DNA of 64,000 bases from JBDTNL01 sp039933785 (GTDB taxonomy: Bacteria; Acidobacteriota; Thermoanaerobaculia; Multivoradales; JAGPDF01). The notes beneath the pieces were generated by a model. That model saw only the letters and a program-made list of their open reading frames with translations. It did no database searches and was not told the origin of the DNA. Positions 9,345-18,199 of the stretch are shown here, piece after piece. The translations under genes and the position numbers were made by a program. The first letter of the stretch is position 1, and every line of letters begins with the position of its first letter. Location of the stretch: the NCBI GenBank assembly GCA_039933785.1, contig JBDTNL010000016.1:1-64000 (forward strand). The letters are read 5' to 3'.

Positions 9345-10079
9345 ATGGTCCGGCTGAGCGTCAACGTCAACAAGGTAGCGACGCTGCGCAATGCGCGCGG
9401 CGGCAACTTGCCGAGCGTGGTCGAGGCCGCGCGCACCGCGGTCGAGGCGGGAGCGCACGGCATCACCGTGCACCCACGGCCGGACGAGCGCCACATTCGC
9501 CGCCGGGATGTGCTCGATCTCGCGGCTGTTACGACCGATCTGGGCGTCGAATTCAACATCGAAGGCTATCCGTCCGCCGAGTTCCTCGACCTCATTCTTC
9601 AGGTCCTTCCCGCACAGTGCACCTTGGTGCCGGATCCGCCCGGAGTGCTGACCTCGAACGCCGGCTGGCAGCTCGGCCAGGCGGAGTGGTTGCGGCCGGT
9701 GCTCGATCGACTGCGCGCGGCCGGAGTGCGCTCGAGCCTGTTTCTGGATACCGAGCTCGACGAGGTGCGCCGCGCCCGCGAACTCGGTGCCGATTGCCTC
9801 GAGCTCTATACCGAACGTTACGCGCGGTGCTATTCCGGCCCCGAGCGCCAACCTGTGTTCGGCGACTACCGGAAGGCAGCGCAGGCGGCGGTGAATCTCG
9901 GCCTGGGCGTCAACGCCGGGCACGACCTCAATCTCGAGAATCTGCCTTTGATGGCGCGTGAGCTGCCCGGGCTCCAGGAGGTCTCGATCGGGCACGCCCT
10001 GATCGCTGACGCTCTGTACATGGGGTTGCGAGCTGCCGTGAAGGCCTACCTCGCGGCGCTCGAACCGAAGGGTCAGTGA
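9345..10079 (+). CDS. pdxJ: Pyridoxine 5'-phosphate synthase
   Basis: PdxJ condenses 3-amino-1-hydroxyacetone phosphate with deoxyxylulose 5-phosphate to pyridoxine 5'-phosphate, the last ring-forming step of the DXP-dependent vitamin B6 route. The 244-residue protein shows MVRLSVNVNKVATLRNARG, the HPRPDERHI motif (about 48-56), GVEFNIEGYPS, GLGVNAGHDLNLENL and the phosphate-binding SIGHALIADAL near the end. Its last 7 bases overlap the convergent glmM gene. Confidence 0.96.
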   Translation: MVRLSVNVNKVATLRNARGGNLPSVVEAARTAVEAGAHGITVHPRPDERHIRRRDVLDLAAVTTDLGVEFNIEGYPSAEFLDLILQVLPAQCTLVPDPPGVLTSNAGWQLGQAEWLRPVLDRLRAAGVRSSLFLDTELDEVRRARELGADCLELYTERYARCYSGPERQPVFGDYRKAAQAAVNLGLGVNAGHDLNLENLPLMARELPGLQEVSIGHALIADALYMGLRAAVKAYLAALEPKGQ

Positions 10080-11434
10080 CCCAGCTCGGCGACGATCGCG
10101 GCCTCGAGCTCGCCCGCTAGGCCCTCGATGGTGGCCTGGTCCGGCCCCTCGATCATGATCCGCGCCAGCGGCTCCGTCCCGCTGTAGCGCAGGACCAGGC
10201 GGCCTTCTGTTCCGAGGCGGCTCTCGACGAATCGGCGTGCTTCGACGACCCTGGGCAAGGATTCGAAGGGCTGCTTGCGCGTCACCCGCAGGTTGCGCAG
10301 CAGCTGTGGGTAGCGGCGAAACCCGGCGAGCAGTGCGGCGATCGGCTGCCGGCGCTCGGCCACCAAGCGGGCCATGTTTAGCGCGGTGAGCAGGCCGTCT
10401 CCGGTCGTGCTGGCCGAGAGGCAGACGAGATGGCCGGACTGTTCGCCGCCGAGGCACAACGCGCTGGCGCGCAAGGTCTCGACCACGGCCCGATCGCCCA
10501 CGTCGCAGCGCACCACGGCAATACCGTGCGGCGCGAGCGCCCGCTCGAGCCCGAGGTTGCTCATGGTGGTCGCGACGATGGCGGCCGGGGAGAGCTCTCC
10601 CCGTTGCGCCAGATCGCGGGCCCAGAGGAAGAGCATGGAGTCGCCATCGTGCACCTGGCCCTGGGCGTCCACGAGGATGGTGCGATCGGCGTCGCCATCG
10701 AACGCGAAGCCGAGGTCGGCGCCGGCGGAGACCACTCGTTCGGCCAGACTCTCGGGGTGCATCGATCCGCAGTCGCGATTGATGTTGCGCCCATCGGGCT
10801 CGCCATGGATGACCTCGGTAGCGGCGCCGAGCTCGGTGAAGATCTCCCCCGCCAGGTTCGAAGCCGCTCCGTTGGCGGCGTCGAGTATCAGGCGCAGTCC
10901 TGCGAGCGGCTTGCCCGCGGGCAGGCGTGCCCGGAGAGACTCTCTATAGCGCGCGCGGAGGGCTGCTTCCTGGGGGGGCGCAGTCATCAGAGCCTCGTCG
11001 AGGCTCGGCGCGAGGCCCTCGAGCGCGGCCCGAAGACGGCGTTCGAGCTCGGCTTCTCTCGCCACGGTCCACTTGAATCCGTCCGCGCCGACCAGCTTGA
11101 TGCCATTGTCGGGCCAGCGATTGTGGCTCGCCGAAACCGCGATACCGGCCGCCGCGTCGAGCGCGCGCGCCAGCTCCGCGACCGCCGGAGTCGGGAGGAT
11201 GCCCGCGTTGCGCAGGCGGCCGCCGCCCCGCGCCAGACCGGCAGCCAGCCACGAGATCAGCATCGGCGTGCTGTCCCGGGTATCGCCGGCGATCACCACC
11301 AGGGGGTTGACGCGAGCCTCGCCAAGCAAGCGCGCGAGCTCGAATCCCAAACTCTCCACGGTGCGCGCGTCGAGCGGCGGCTCTCCGAACACACCGCGCA
11401 TCCCGTCGGTGCCGAACCATGAAGCTGAGCTCAA
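10073..11434 (-). CDS. glmM: Phosphoglucosamine mutase
   Basis: GlmM interconverts glucosamine 6- and 1-phosphate for UDP-GlcNAc, peptidoglycan and LPS synthesis. The protein starts at a TTG overlapping the cdaR stop (ATTGA) and reads MSSASWFGTDGMRG, the family N-terminus; 453 residues is the normal length. The phosphoserine loop is SASHNRW with Ser103, where most relatives have SASHNP. The Mg-binding DGDADR and the GEQSGH sugar-binding motifs are present. It is the last gene of cdaA-cdaR-glmM, an arrangement seen widely in c-di-AMP-producing bacteria, where GlmM can bind and inhibit CdaA. Confidence 0.95.
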   Translation of the reverse strand: MSSASWFGTDGMRGVFGEPPLDARTVESLGFELARLLGEARVNPLVVIAGDTRDSTPMLISWLAAGLARGGGRLRNAGILPTPAVAELARALDAAAGIAVSASHNRWPDNGIKLVGADGFKWTVAREAELERRLRAALEGLAPSLDEALMTAPPQEAALRARYRESLRARLPAGKPLAGLRLILDAANGAASNLAGEIFTELGAATEVIHGEPDGRNINRDCGSMHPESLAERVVSAGADLGFAFDGDADRTILVDAQGQVHDGDSMLFLWARDLAQRGELSPAAIVATTMSNLGLERALAPHGIAVVRCDVGDRAVVETLRASALCLGGEQSGHLVCLSASTTGDGLLTALNMARLVAERRQPIAALLAGFRRYPQLLRNLRVTRKQPFESLPRVVEARRFVESRLGTEGRLVLRYSGTEPLARIMIEGPDQATIEGLAGELEAAIVAELGH

Positions 11435-12114
11435 TGGACCTCTTTCGTGCGTCCTGCCGCCGGCGTCGGCAGTGGAGCCGACATCGGTACCCGCACGGTG
11501 ACGACCGTGGGCTGCAGAACTTTCACTAGCGGATCGGGTGAAACGACCGCGACGCTCTCCTCGAAATCCAGCGCATGGCCGTTCAGATTCACGTTGCTGG
11601 TGGTCAGCCACTGAATGGAATGCAGGCGGGATTCAGGTCCGCTGACTTGCACGCGGTCGGGAAAGACCGACACCTGCTCGACGCGCGCTCCCGCCGCGGG
11701 CTCGCCCATGAGCTTGAATTTCACCGGCAGCATCTGCACGACTTCGCGGTCCATGCGGAGCTCCAACTGGTTGGGCTCGATGGAGACCACTTCGATGTCT
11801 TCGGGCACGATCACGTTCTCGGCCCCGAGCGAGACCTCCGTCGTGCCGCGCCGGCTTTCGGCGACCGAGACCAGGACGTCGACCGCCAGGGGGTTGAGCG
11901 AACGCACTTTGCTGGTGCGCCCGCGAAGCCGCACCTTCACACGCTGTACCGGGTCGAGCAGGATGAGCCCGCGCGGCGTCGAGTACGTCACCGAGGCCTC
12001 GATCACCTTCTCGCTTTCCTGCTCGCGGGTTTCGAGCGTACCGAAGAACCACAGCAGGGTCGCCATCAGCAGCGCCAGCACGCGCAGACCCCAGAGCCGC
12101 CCGCGCAGACTCAT
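11431..12114 (-). CDS. cdaR: YbbR-domain protein, CdaA regulator
   Basis: A 227-residue membrane-anchored protein: one N-terminal transmembrane helix (LWGLRVLALLMATLLWFFG, about 7-25) followed by an extracytoplasmic region with YbbR-type repeats (GLILLDPVQRVKVRLRG, VEVVSIEPNQLELRMDR). YbbR proteins encoded between cdaA and glmM bind and modulate the diadenylate cyclase. The ATG overlaps the end of cdaA by 4 bases and its stop overlaps glmM, showing tight coupling. Two YbbR repeats are visible rather than the four known in some Firmicutes. Confidence 0.88.
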   Translation of the reverse strand: MSLRGRLWGLRVLALLMATLLWFFGTLETREQESEKVIEASVTYSTPRGLILLDPVQRVKVRLRGRTSKVRSLNPLAVDVLVSVAESRRGTTEVSLGAENVIVPEDIEVVSIEPNQLELRMDREVVQMLPVKFKLMGEPAAGARVEQVSVFPDRVQVSGPESRLHSIQWLTTSNVNLNGHALDFEESVAVVSPDPLVKVLQPTVVTVRVPMSAPLPTPAAGRTKEVH

Positions 12115-12902
12115 GCGAGGCTCCGGCGGCGTGGTTTGACTTCGGTCACCAACAGCCTGAGCAGCGTGTTGCGCAGGCCCTTGTCGTCGAGGTCGCGGGT
12201 CAGCTGGCCGGCGAAGGCGACGGAAATGCCACCGGTCTCCTCGGAAACCACGATCGCCACCGCATCGGTTTCCTCGCTGATCCCGAGCGCCGCGCGATGC
12301 CGCGTGCCAAGCTCCTTGGCGACCTCGGGATTCGACGACAGCGGAAGGAAGCACGCCGCGGCTGCCAGGCGCTCGTTCTGCACGATCACGGCGCCGTCGT
12401 GCAGCGGAGTATCCGGCGTGAACACGTTAATCAGCAGGTCGTACGACAAGTCGGCGTTGAGCAGGATGCCGTTCTCGATGTACTCGCGCAACCCCTCTAG
12501 GCGCTCGATCACGATCAGGGCGCCGATGCGTCGGCCGGCCAGGGTCGTCGCGGCGAGGACGATGTCGCCGAAGGACGCCCCGGCGTCGTGATGCGAGGAC
12601 CAGCGCCAGAAGGGGTTGCGTCCGAAGTTGGCGAGCGCGCGCCGGATCTCGTGCTGGAACAGGACCACGACCGCGAACGGCAGCACGAGCAGGAACTTCT
12701 GCAGCATGCTCTCCAGAGTCTGCAGTCGCAGCAGGCGGGCCACGTCGTATACCACCACGCCGAACAGGATCCCGAGCAGCATCTGCACGGCGCGAGTGCC
12801 GCGGATGAGCTGCAGCAGGTAGTACAGAACCAGGGCGACGGCGAGGATGTCGGCCAGATCGCGCCAGGTGAGCAGTTGAAGGAGCCCGTCGAGCTTGCTC
12901 AT
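12111..12902 (-). CDS. cdaA: Diadenylate cyclase (c-di-AMP synthase)
   Basis: CdaA/DacA makes c-di-AMP from two ATP molecules at the membrane. The 263-residue protein has three N-terminal transmembrane segments (about 15-33, 38-55 and 67-82) and a DisA_N catalytic domain with the DGA motif at 169-171 (LHDGAVIV) and the RHR motif at 201-203 (GTRHRAALG). The gene overlaps folP upstream and cdaR downstream by 4 bases each. Its place beside folP and ftsH puts cell-wall precursor, folate and c-di-AMP synthesis in one transcription unit. Confidence 0.96.
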   Translation of the reverse strand: MSKLDGLLQLLTWRDLADILAVALVLYYLLQLIRGTRAVQMLLGILFGVVVYDVARLLRLQTLESMLQKFLLVLPFAVVVLFQHEIRRALANFGRNPFWRWSSHHDAGASFGDIVLAATTLAGRRIGALIVIERLEGLREYIENGILLNADLSYDLLINVFTPDTPLHDGAVIVQNERLAAAACFLPLSSNPEVAKELGTRHRAALGISEETDAVAIVVSEETGGISVAFAGQLTRDLDDKGLRNTLLRLLVTEVKPRRRSLA

Positions 12903-13810
12903 GGTGCGCTCTCGGCGCTGTTCGGAGCGCCGATCGAGGCGAGAACGCGCAGGAACTGCACGGTCTCGGCGACATCGTGTACCCGGAGTAGGCTGACGCC
13001 GGAGAGCGCCGCCCAGGCCGCGGCCGCGAGGCTGCCGGGGAGGCGCGCCGCGGGGGGCGCGCCCGTTACGTGACCGAGGAAGCTCTTGCGACTCGCGCCG
13101 ATCAGGAGAGGCCGGCCGAGGGAAGTGAACGCGGCGACCTCTCGCAGCAGCTGCAGATTCTGCTCGGCGGTCTTGCCGAACCCGATGCCCGGGTCGAGGA
13201 TCAGGCGCTCGCGCGCGATGCCGGCGGCCACCGCGCGATCGGCGACGGCAGCGAGCTCCGCGCGCACCTCGCCGACGACGTCGTCGAACCGGATATCGCG
13301 TTGCATCGTGTCGAGGGTGCCCCGGCTGTGCATGAGGATCACCGGCACGGCGCTCTGCGACAGGAGCGCGCCCATTTCCGGATCGCCCAACGCGCTCACG
13401 TCGTTGACTAGATCGGCTCCCTCGTCGAGCGCTGCTTGCGCCACGGCGGCCTTGCGGGTGTCGACCGAGAGCGGCGCCGTCGTCTGCCGCCGCAGTCCGC
13501 GCAGGACGGGCAGTAGCCGCCGCAACTCTTCCTCGGCCGGGACGTCGCTGGCGCCCGCGCCGTACACGCTGCTGCCGCCGGGCCGAGTCGATTCAGCGCC
13601 GAGGTCGATGAGGTCGGCACCTTGCTCGAGCATCTCGAGGCCGTGTTGGACGGCGGCGCCGGGATCGAAGAAACGTCCGCCGTCGCTGAAGGAATCGGGA
13701 GTGATGTTGACCACTCCGAGAATTCGCGTCCTCCCCGCGAGGTCCAGGGAGCGGCCTCCGGGCAGAGGGAGGAACCAGCTATGAGTGGTTGGCTGCGAGG
13801 CGAGGACCAT
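12899..13810 (-). CDS. folP: Dihydropteroate synthase
   Basis: FolP joins p-aminobenzoate to the pterin pyrophosphate in folate synthesis and is the sulfonamide target. The 303-residue TIM-barrel protein has the ILGVVNITPDSFSDGG signature (about 30-45), GADLIDLGAESTRPG, SVDTRKAAV, VILMHSRGT, LDPGIGFGKT and IGASRKSFLG, all pterin- and phosphate-binding motifs. It overlaps cdaA by 4 bases. About 95 bases separate it from ftsH upstream; a GC-rich palindrome lies there, so partial termination between the two is possible. Confidence 0.96.
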   Translation of the reverse strand: MVLASQPTTHSWFLPLPGGRSLDLAGRTRILGVVNITPDSFSDGGRFFDPGAAVQHGLEMLEQGADLIDLGAESTRPGGSSVYGAGASDVPAEEELRRLLPVLRGLRRQTTAPLSVDTRKAAVAQAALDEGADLVNDVSALGDPEMGALLSQSAVPVILMHSRGTLDTMQRDIRFDDVVGEVRAELAAVADRAVAAGIARERLILDPGIGFGKTAEQNLQLLREVAAFTSLGRPLLIGASRKSFLGHVTGAPPAARLPGSLAAAAWAALSGVSLLRVHDVAETVQFLRVLASIGAPNSAESAP

Positions 13811-13905
13811 CAGGCGCGGGGTTTCGACGCCTTCTAGTCTAGCAGGCGGCGGGCCCGCGCGGACCCGCCGTCGGTTCGAAATCAGTGTCGAGACGATCCT
13901 TCGAG

Positions 13906-15846
13906 CTACTGCGCTGGCGCGATCTTCGGCGTCAGTCCGGGCACCGAGGACGCATGGGGTTCGGGCCGCGCAGGTTCAGCGCTCGCTCCCGGCGGCGGAG
14001 TCCGCACCGTGCGCGGGGGCGCCGGCGGCGGGGACCAGTCGTGTCCGGTCGACTGCTGCACCATGCGATAAATGGCTTCGCCGTCGATCGACTCGTGCTC
14101 GAGGAGCTCGAGCGCGATCTGGTCGAGCAGCTCGTGGTAGCGCGACAGAACGTCCTTGGCGCTTTCGTAGCCCGCCTGCACGATCCGCTGCACCTCGCGG
14201 TCGATCTGCTGGGCGGTCTCCTGACTGTAGTCGGCGCGTTGCGCGAAGTCGCGTCCCAGGAATACCGGCTCGTCACCGGAGCCGAAAGACATTGGCCCGA
14301 GCTTCGACATGCCCCATTCGCAAACCATGCTGCGCGCAAGATCGGTGGCGCGTTCGATGTCGTTGCCGGCGCCGGTGGTGATGTCTTCCTGCGTGAGCTC
14401 CTCGGCCACCCGGCCGCCCATCAGAATCGCGATCCGCCCCTCGACGTACTTGCGCCGGTAGTTGAGCTTGTCCTCGGTGGGCAACTGCATGGTTACGCCG
14501 AGCGCGCGACCGCGCGGGATGATGGTCACCTTGTGCAAGGGGTCGGCGCCGGGAGTGAACACCGCCACCAGAGCGTGACCCGCCTCGTGGTACGCGGTGA
14601 CCTTCTTGTCGTCGTCGGACATCACCAGGGTCTTGCGCTCGACGCCCATGATGACCTTGTCCTTGGCGAACTCGAAGTCCTCGAGATCGACCTTCTTCTT
14701 GTTGCGACGCGCGGCGATCAAGGCGGCCTCGTTCACCAGGTTCGCCAGGTCGGCGCCGGCGAAACCGGGGGTTCCGCGAGCGATGATTTCGAGGTCGATG
14801 TTCTCGGCCAGGGGCAGGCTCTTGGTGTGGACCTTGAGGATGCCCAGGCGACCGACGATGTCCGGGCGATCCACCACCACGCGGCGGTCGAAGCGCCCGG
14901 GCCGCAGAAGCGCGGGATCGAGCACATCGGGCCGGTTGGTGGCCGCGATCAGGATGACACCCTCGTTGGTCTCGAAGCCATCCATCTCGACCAGCAGTTG
15001 GTTGAGCGTCTGTTCGCGTTCGTCGTGACCGCCGCCGAGGCCAGCACCACGATGCCGACCGACGGCGTCGATCTCGTCGATGAACACGATGCATGGCGCG
15101 TTTTTCTTACCCTGCTCGAAGAGGTCGCGTACGCGGCTGGCGCCCACGCCGACGAACATCTCGACGAAGTCGGAGCCGGAGATCGAAAAGAAGGGGACGT
15201 TGGCCTCGCCCGCGATGGCGCGCGCGAGCAACGTCTTGCCCGTTCCCGGAGGTCCCATGAGCAGCACGCCCTTGGGGATCTTGCCGCCGAGCTTTTGAAA
15301 CTTCTGCGGCTCCTTCAGGAAATCGACGATCTCCTGCAGCTCGTCCTTGGCCTCCTCGATGCCCGCGACGTCCTTGAACGTCACCTTCTTGCCGCTCGCG
15401 TTGAGCAGCTTGGCCTTGCTCTTGCCGAACGACAACGCCTTGTTGCCGCCGCTTTGCATCTGGCGCATGAAGAAGATCCACAGGCCGACGATCAAGAGTA
15501 GCGGCGCCCAGGAGAAGAGCAAAGTGACCAGCGGGCTCTCCTTGGGCTCCTCGGCCTTGATTTCGACCTTGGCCGCGCGGAGTTCCTTCGGCAGGTCGGG
15601 GTAGGGCGGCGCCTGAGTGATGAACTCGTCGCCCTCGGCATGGGCTCCGCCGCGGCGGTACGTGCCCGTGATCTGCGGCCCGCGGATGGTGACGTCCTTG
15701 ATGTGGTTCTGCTCGACGTTGTCGAGGAATTCCGAGAAATTGATTTCGTGACGCGCCGTCTTGCCGGCCTGGAAGGTGTTCCAGAGCAGGATGACGACCA
15801 CGAAAATGACGGTCCAGAGCAGTAGGGTCTTCAGTGTCGAGTTCAC
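13906..15846 (-). CDS. ftsH: ATP-dependent zinc metalloprotease FtsH
   Basis: Membrane-bound AAA+ protease that degrades unassembled membrane proteins and regulators. The 646-residue protein has two N-terminal transmembrane helices (8-23 and 108-127), Walker A GPPGTGKT at 198-205, Walker B VFIDEIDA near 254-261, the second region of homology ATNRPDVLDPALLRPGRFDR, and the zinc site HEAGH at 420-424. The C-terminal tail is proline-rich. The hflK-hflC modulators are elsewhere in the window (53.4-55.4 kb). Confidence 0.97.
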   Translation of the reverse strand: MNSTLKTLLLWTVIFVVVILLWNTFQAGKTARHEINFSEFLDNVEQNHIKDVTIRGPQITGTYRRGGAHAEGDEFITQAPPYPDLPKELRAAKVEIKAEEPKESPLVTLLFSWAPLLLIVGLWIFFMRQMQSGGNKALSFGKSKAKLLNASGKKVTFKDVAGIEEAKDELQEIVDFLKEPQKFQKLGGKIPKGVLLMGPPGTGKTLLARAIAGEANVPFFSISGSDFVEMFVGVGASRVRDLFEQGKKNAPCIVFIDEIDAVGRHRGAGLGGGHDEREQTLNQLLVEMDGFETNEGVILIAATNRPDVLDPALLRPGRFDRRVVVDRPDIVGRLGILKVHTKSLPLAENIDLEIIARGTPGFAGADLANLVNEAALIAARRNKKKVDLEDFEFAKDKVIMGVERKTLVMSDDDKKVTAYHEAGHALVAVFTPGADPLHKVTIIPRGRALGVTMQLPTEDKLNYRRKYVEGRIAILMGGRVAEELTQEDITTGAGNDIERATDLARSMVCEWGMSKLGPMSFGSGDEPVFLGRDFAQRADYSQETAQQIDREVQRIVQAGYESAKDVLSRYHELLDQIALELLEHESIDGEAIYRMVQQSTGHDWSPPPAPPRTVRTPPPGASAEPARPEPHASSVPGLTPKIAPAQ

Positions 15847-15905
15847 GTTATTGGGTCCTCATGCTTCGGTATAACGCCAACGGCGGATGCAGGATTCCCC
15901 GCCGG

Positions 15906-16430
15906 TCAAGAATCCTCGAGTAAGCGCCCGAGGTAGGGCAGGCTGCCGTAGAGCCCCTGGTGCTTCAAGCCGTAGCCGACGAAGGTTCCGGGGCGCTCGG
16001 TGGTGAAGATGGCGTAGTCGAGGGCGAACTCGGTCTTGCGCTCGCTCGGCAGATCGACCAGGGCCGCGAAGCGCACCTTCCGCGCGCCGTGTTGCCGCAG
16101 TTCGCTGGCGAGATAGGTCTCGACGACTCCGGAGGACACCACATCCTTGAGTACGAGGAGACTCTGGCCGGAGATTTCGACCGGCAGCGGATAGTGCACC
16201 CTCTTGGGTTCGGCGCTGTCGCCCGAAGTATCGCTCTGGATGAACGAGAACCGCAGCGGCGTCGGGATGGCGCGGATCAAGTCGGCGAGGAAGATCACCG
16301 AGCCGCCGAGCAAGGACACCACGAGCGGATCCTCGCGGGCGATTTCCTGCTCGAGACGCTCGCCGAGCTCGGCAACGCCGGCGGCGATGGTCACCACGTC
16401 ATACAAGGCTTCGATGCTCGACGGAATCAT
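15906..16430 (-). CDS. hpt: Hypoxanthine phosphoribosyltransferase
   Basis: Purine salvage enzyme of the type I phosphoribosyltransferase fold, 174 residues, encoded between tilS and ftsH as in many bacteria. The SLLGGSVIFLADL segment and the PRPP loop LLVLKDVVSSGVVETYL (91-107) identify it; YAIFTTERPGTFVGYGLKHQGLYGSLPYLG matches the C-terminal base-binding part of bacterial Hpt. The usual EDIVDTG loop is KDVVSSG here, so one acidic residue is a Lys and another a Ser; substrate use may differ. The ATG overlaps the tilS stop by 4 bases. Confidence 0.88.
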   Translation of the reverse strand: MIPSSIEALYDVVTIAAGVAELGERLEQEIAREDPLVVSLLGGSVIFLADLIRAIPTPLRFSFIQSDTSGDSAEPKRVHYPLPVEISGQSLLVLKDVVSSGVVETYLASELRQHGARKVRFAALVDLPSERKTEFALDYAIFTTERPGTFVGYGLKHQGLYGSLPYLGRLLEDS

Positions 16431-17809
16431 GATGGGGCGATCTCGACTACCCAGGCCTGGCGGTGTTCGCCGAGGCGAAATCCTTCGTCAATAGTGACCC
16501 CAGGCACCCACGCGATCTTCTGCTCGATTACCAGAAGTGGTGTTCGATCGCGCTCTTCGCGCGGCACGTGGCGGTCGATAAAGACCTCTTTCAAGCGCCG
16601 CGAGCCCGGTGCGCCGAGCGGTTGGATCCGGTCTCCCGGACGCCGGTTCCTGACGACCAGGGTCGGATCGTCGTTTGCCGGCGGGGCGAGCGCGGCTCGC
16701 CAGCGCGAACCTTCGAACATCCAGGGCTCGATGGCCGACCGTCGCAGCCGCATTTCGAGCCCGATTTCGCGGATATCAACGCGGCCCGGCATCGAGAAAG
16801 TATACGTGAAGGCGGGGGGGTAAGGTTCTGGGTTCCCACCTACTTCGAGGTGTCCATCGCGCTCGAGCCAGCGCTGTCCCTGGCCGCAGTCGCAACTCAA
16901 TGACGCGCTCCCCCGCAGGCGCCGCAGCAAATCGCGCTGCGCCGCGAGGGGAGGCGGGAAGGGCTGCTGAGCAAGGCGGTGCAGGAGAGTCAGCGCCCGA
17001 AGCTGCAGCGGCTCCTCGAGCTCCCGGAGGCGCCGTAGGCTCAGGGCGGGTCGAGGAGTCTGAGCGGCCACCAAGTCGAGCAACAGGCGCTCGACGCGAA
17101 CGTTGGCGCCGCGAGCCGCATCGGCGATTCTGAACAGACGCTCCCCCAAACAAGGCTCGTCCTCGACGAGAGCGGGCAGCAAGCAGTGGCGCAGTCGGTT
17201 GCGCGGCCGCTCCAGATTCCGGTTGGTGGGATCGAGCACACCGCTGAGCCCAGTCTCCGCCAGGGCGCTCGACAGCTCGTGGCGCGATAGTTCGAGAAGC
17301 GGCCGCCGGACTCTCCCGTGGATCGGCCGGATGCCTGCCAGGCCCTCGAGGCCGCTGCCCAGCATCATTCGCAGCGCAACGGTCTCGCTCTGGTCGTCGC
17401 GATGGTGGGCGGTCAGGATGCAATCCGCGCGGAGCTCTTTTTGTTGCTGGTCGAGGAAAGCGTAGCGGAGGCGTCTCGCCCAGGCTTCGAGACTCTCAGG
17501 ACAGCCAGCAGGCCGCGGAACAAGTCGTTGGCTTACCCAGGCTACGCCTAGCGTTTCCGCCAGCTGGCGCGCTTGCGCTGCTCGTGTCGCGGACTCGCCG
17601 TCTTGCGCGTGGTCGGCGTGCGCTGCGAGCACAGTCACCCCGAGCTTCACGCGCAGGCGAACCAGCCCGTACAGGAGAGCGAGTGAGTCAGGGCCACCCG
17701 AGAAGGCCACCAGGATGCGAGCGCTCCGGAGAAGGGGCTCGGGGCCGGAAAAGAGGCTGCGTTCGAGGACTTCTTCGAGCCGCGCGAGCGCAGTGCCCGT
17801 GCGCGACAA
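16427..17809 (-). CDS. tilS: tRNA(Ile)-lysidine synthase
   Basis: TilS converts C34 of the CAU-anticodon tRNA-Ile to lysidine so that it reads AUA. The N-type ATP pyrophosphatase motif is VAFSGGPDSLALLYG near the N-terminus; TAHHRDDQSETVALRM and LLELSRHEL follow, with a C-terminal TilS substrate domain (VRNRRPGDRIQPLG, LKEVFIDRHVPREERDR). The frame extends into the tRNA gene upstream, so the first plausible start is TTG at 17809, giving 460 residues; its ribosome site is weak. The stop overlaps hpt. The CAT tRNA gene ends 11 bases before it. Confidence 0.92.
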   Translation of the reverse strand: MSRTGTALARLEEVLERSLFSGPEPLLRSARILVAFSGGPDSLALLYGLVRLRVKLGVTVLAAHADHAQDGESATRAAQARQLAETLGVAWVSQRLVPRPAGCPESLEAWARRLRYAFLDQQQKELRADCILTAHHRDDQSETVALRMMLGSGLEGLAGIRPIHGRVRRPLLELSRHELSSALAETGLSGVLDPTNRNLERPRNRLRHCLLPALVEDEPCLGERLFRIADAARGANVRVERLLLDLVAAQTPRPALSLRRLRELEEPLQLRALTLLHRLAQQPFPPPLAAQRDLLRRLRGSASLSCDCGQGQRWLERDGHLEVGGNPEPYPPAFTYTFSMPGRVDIREIGLEMRLRRSAIEPWMFEGSRWRAALAPPANDDPTLVVRNRRPGDRIQPLGAPGSRRLKEVFIDRHVPREERDRTPLLVIEQKIAWVPGVTIDEGFRLGEHRQAWVVEIAPS

Positions 17810-17820
17810 GGTCGGAGGGT

Positions 17821-17897
17821 TGGTGGCGGTGAAGGGACTTGAACCCATGACCTAGCGGTTATGAGCCGCTCGCTCTAACCAACTGAGCTACACCGCC
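17821..17897 (-). tRNA. tRNA-Met (CAT)
   Basis: Complete cloverleaf with 7-bp acceptor stem GGCGGTG / CACCGCC, D-arm AGCTCAGTTGGTTAGAGC, anticodon loop CTCATAA on a 5-bp AGCGG/CCGCT stem, T-arm with GGTTCAAGTCC, and an encoded CCA end. The CAT anticodon can be elongator Met or the lysidine-modified Ile2. The acceptor sequence looks more like elongator Met, so I call Met, but tRNA-Ile2 cannot be excluded. It directly precedes tilS on the same strand. Confidence 0.92.
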
Positions 17898-17979
17898 GGG
17901 CGAAGGGGCTGAATCGGATGATCCTGAGGGCCTGCGCAATGCAATCCCGCTTCGCCGGTAGTATAAAGCGTAATTGGCC

Positions 17980-18171
17980 ATGAAGCCAGCCGATCGCTGC
18001 TACCTGTGCGGCAAATCCTCCGACGGCGTGCGGTTGCAAATCTGTGTGATCTGTCATCGCCTGTATTGCCGCAACTGCTCGACCCGACGCAACGGCAAGG
18101 AGCTCTGTAGCCAGCGGTGTGCCGATCTGTTCTTCTTCGGCGATGACGACGACGGGGACGGCGACGGTTAG
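17980..18171 (+). CDS. Small multi-cysteine zinc-binding protein
   Basis: A 63-residue protein with four Cys pairs: CYLC, CVIC, CRNC and CSQRC, suited to bind two zinc ions as in treble-clef or LIM-like knuckles, and an acidic tail (DDDDGDGDG). I do not recognise a named family. The ATG at 17980 is chosen over an upstream TTG at 17974. A TATAAA box 13 bases upstream could be its promoter, giving a very short leader. Function unknown. Confidence 0.6.
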   Translation: MKPADRCYLCGKSSDGVRLQICVICHRLYCRNCSTRRNGKELCSQRCADLFFFGDDDDGDGDG

Positions 18172-18199
18172 ATCCCGCGCCGAGATGCCGGACAGGGGG

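Noticed and set aside
13811..13905. GC-rich palindrome between folP and ftsH as a terminator
   Set aside because: It can form a short stem but has no T-tract and the genes appear to form one cluster, so it is not annotated as a terminator.
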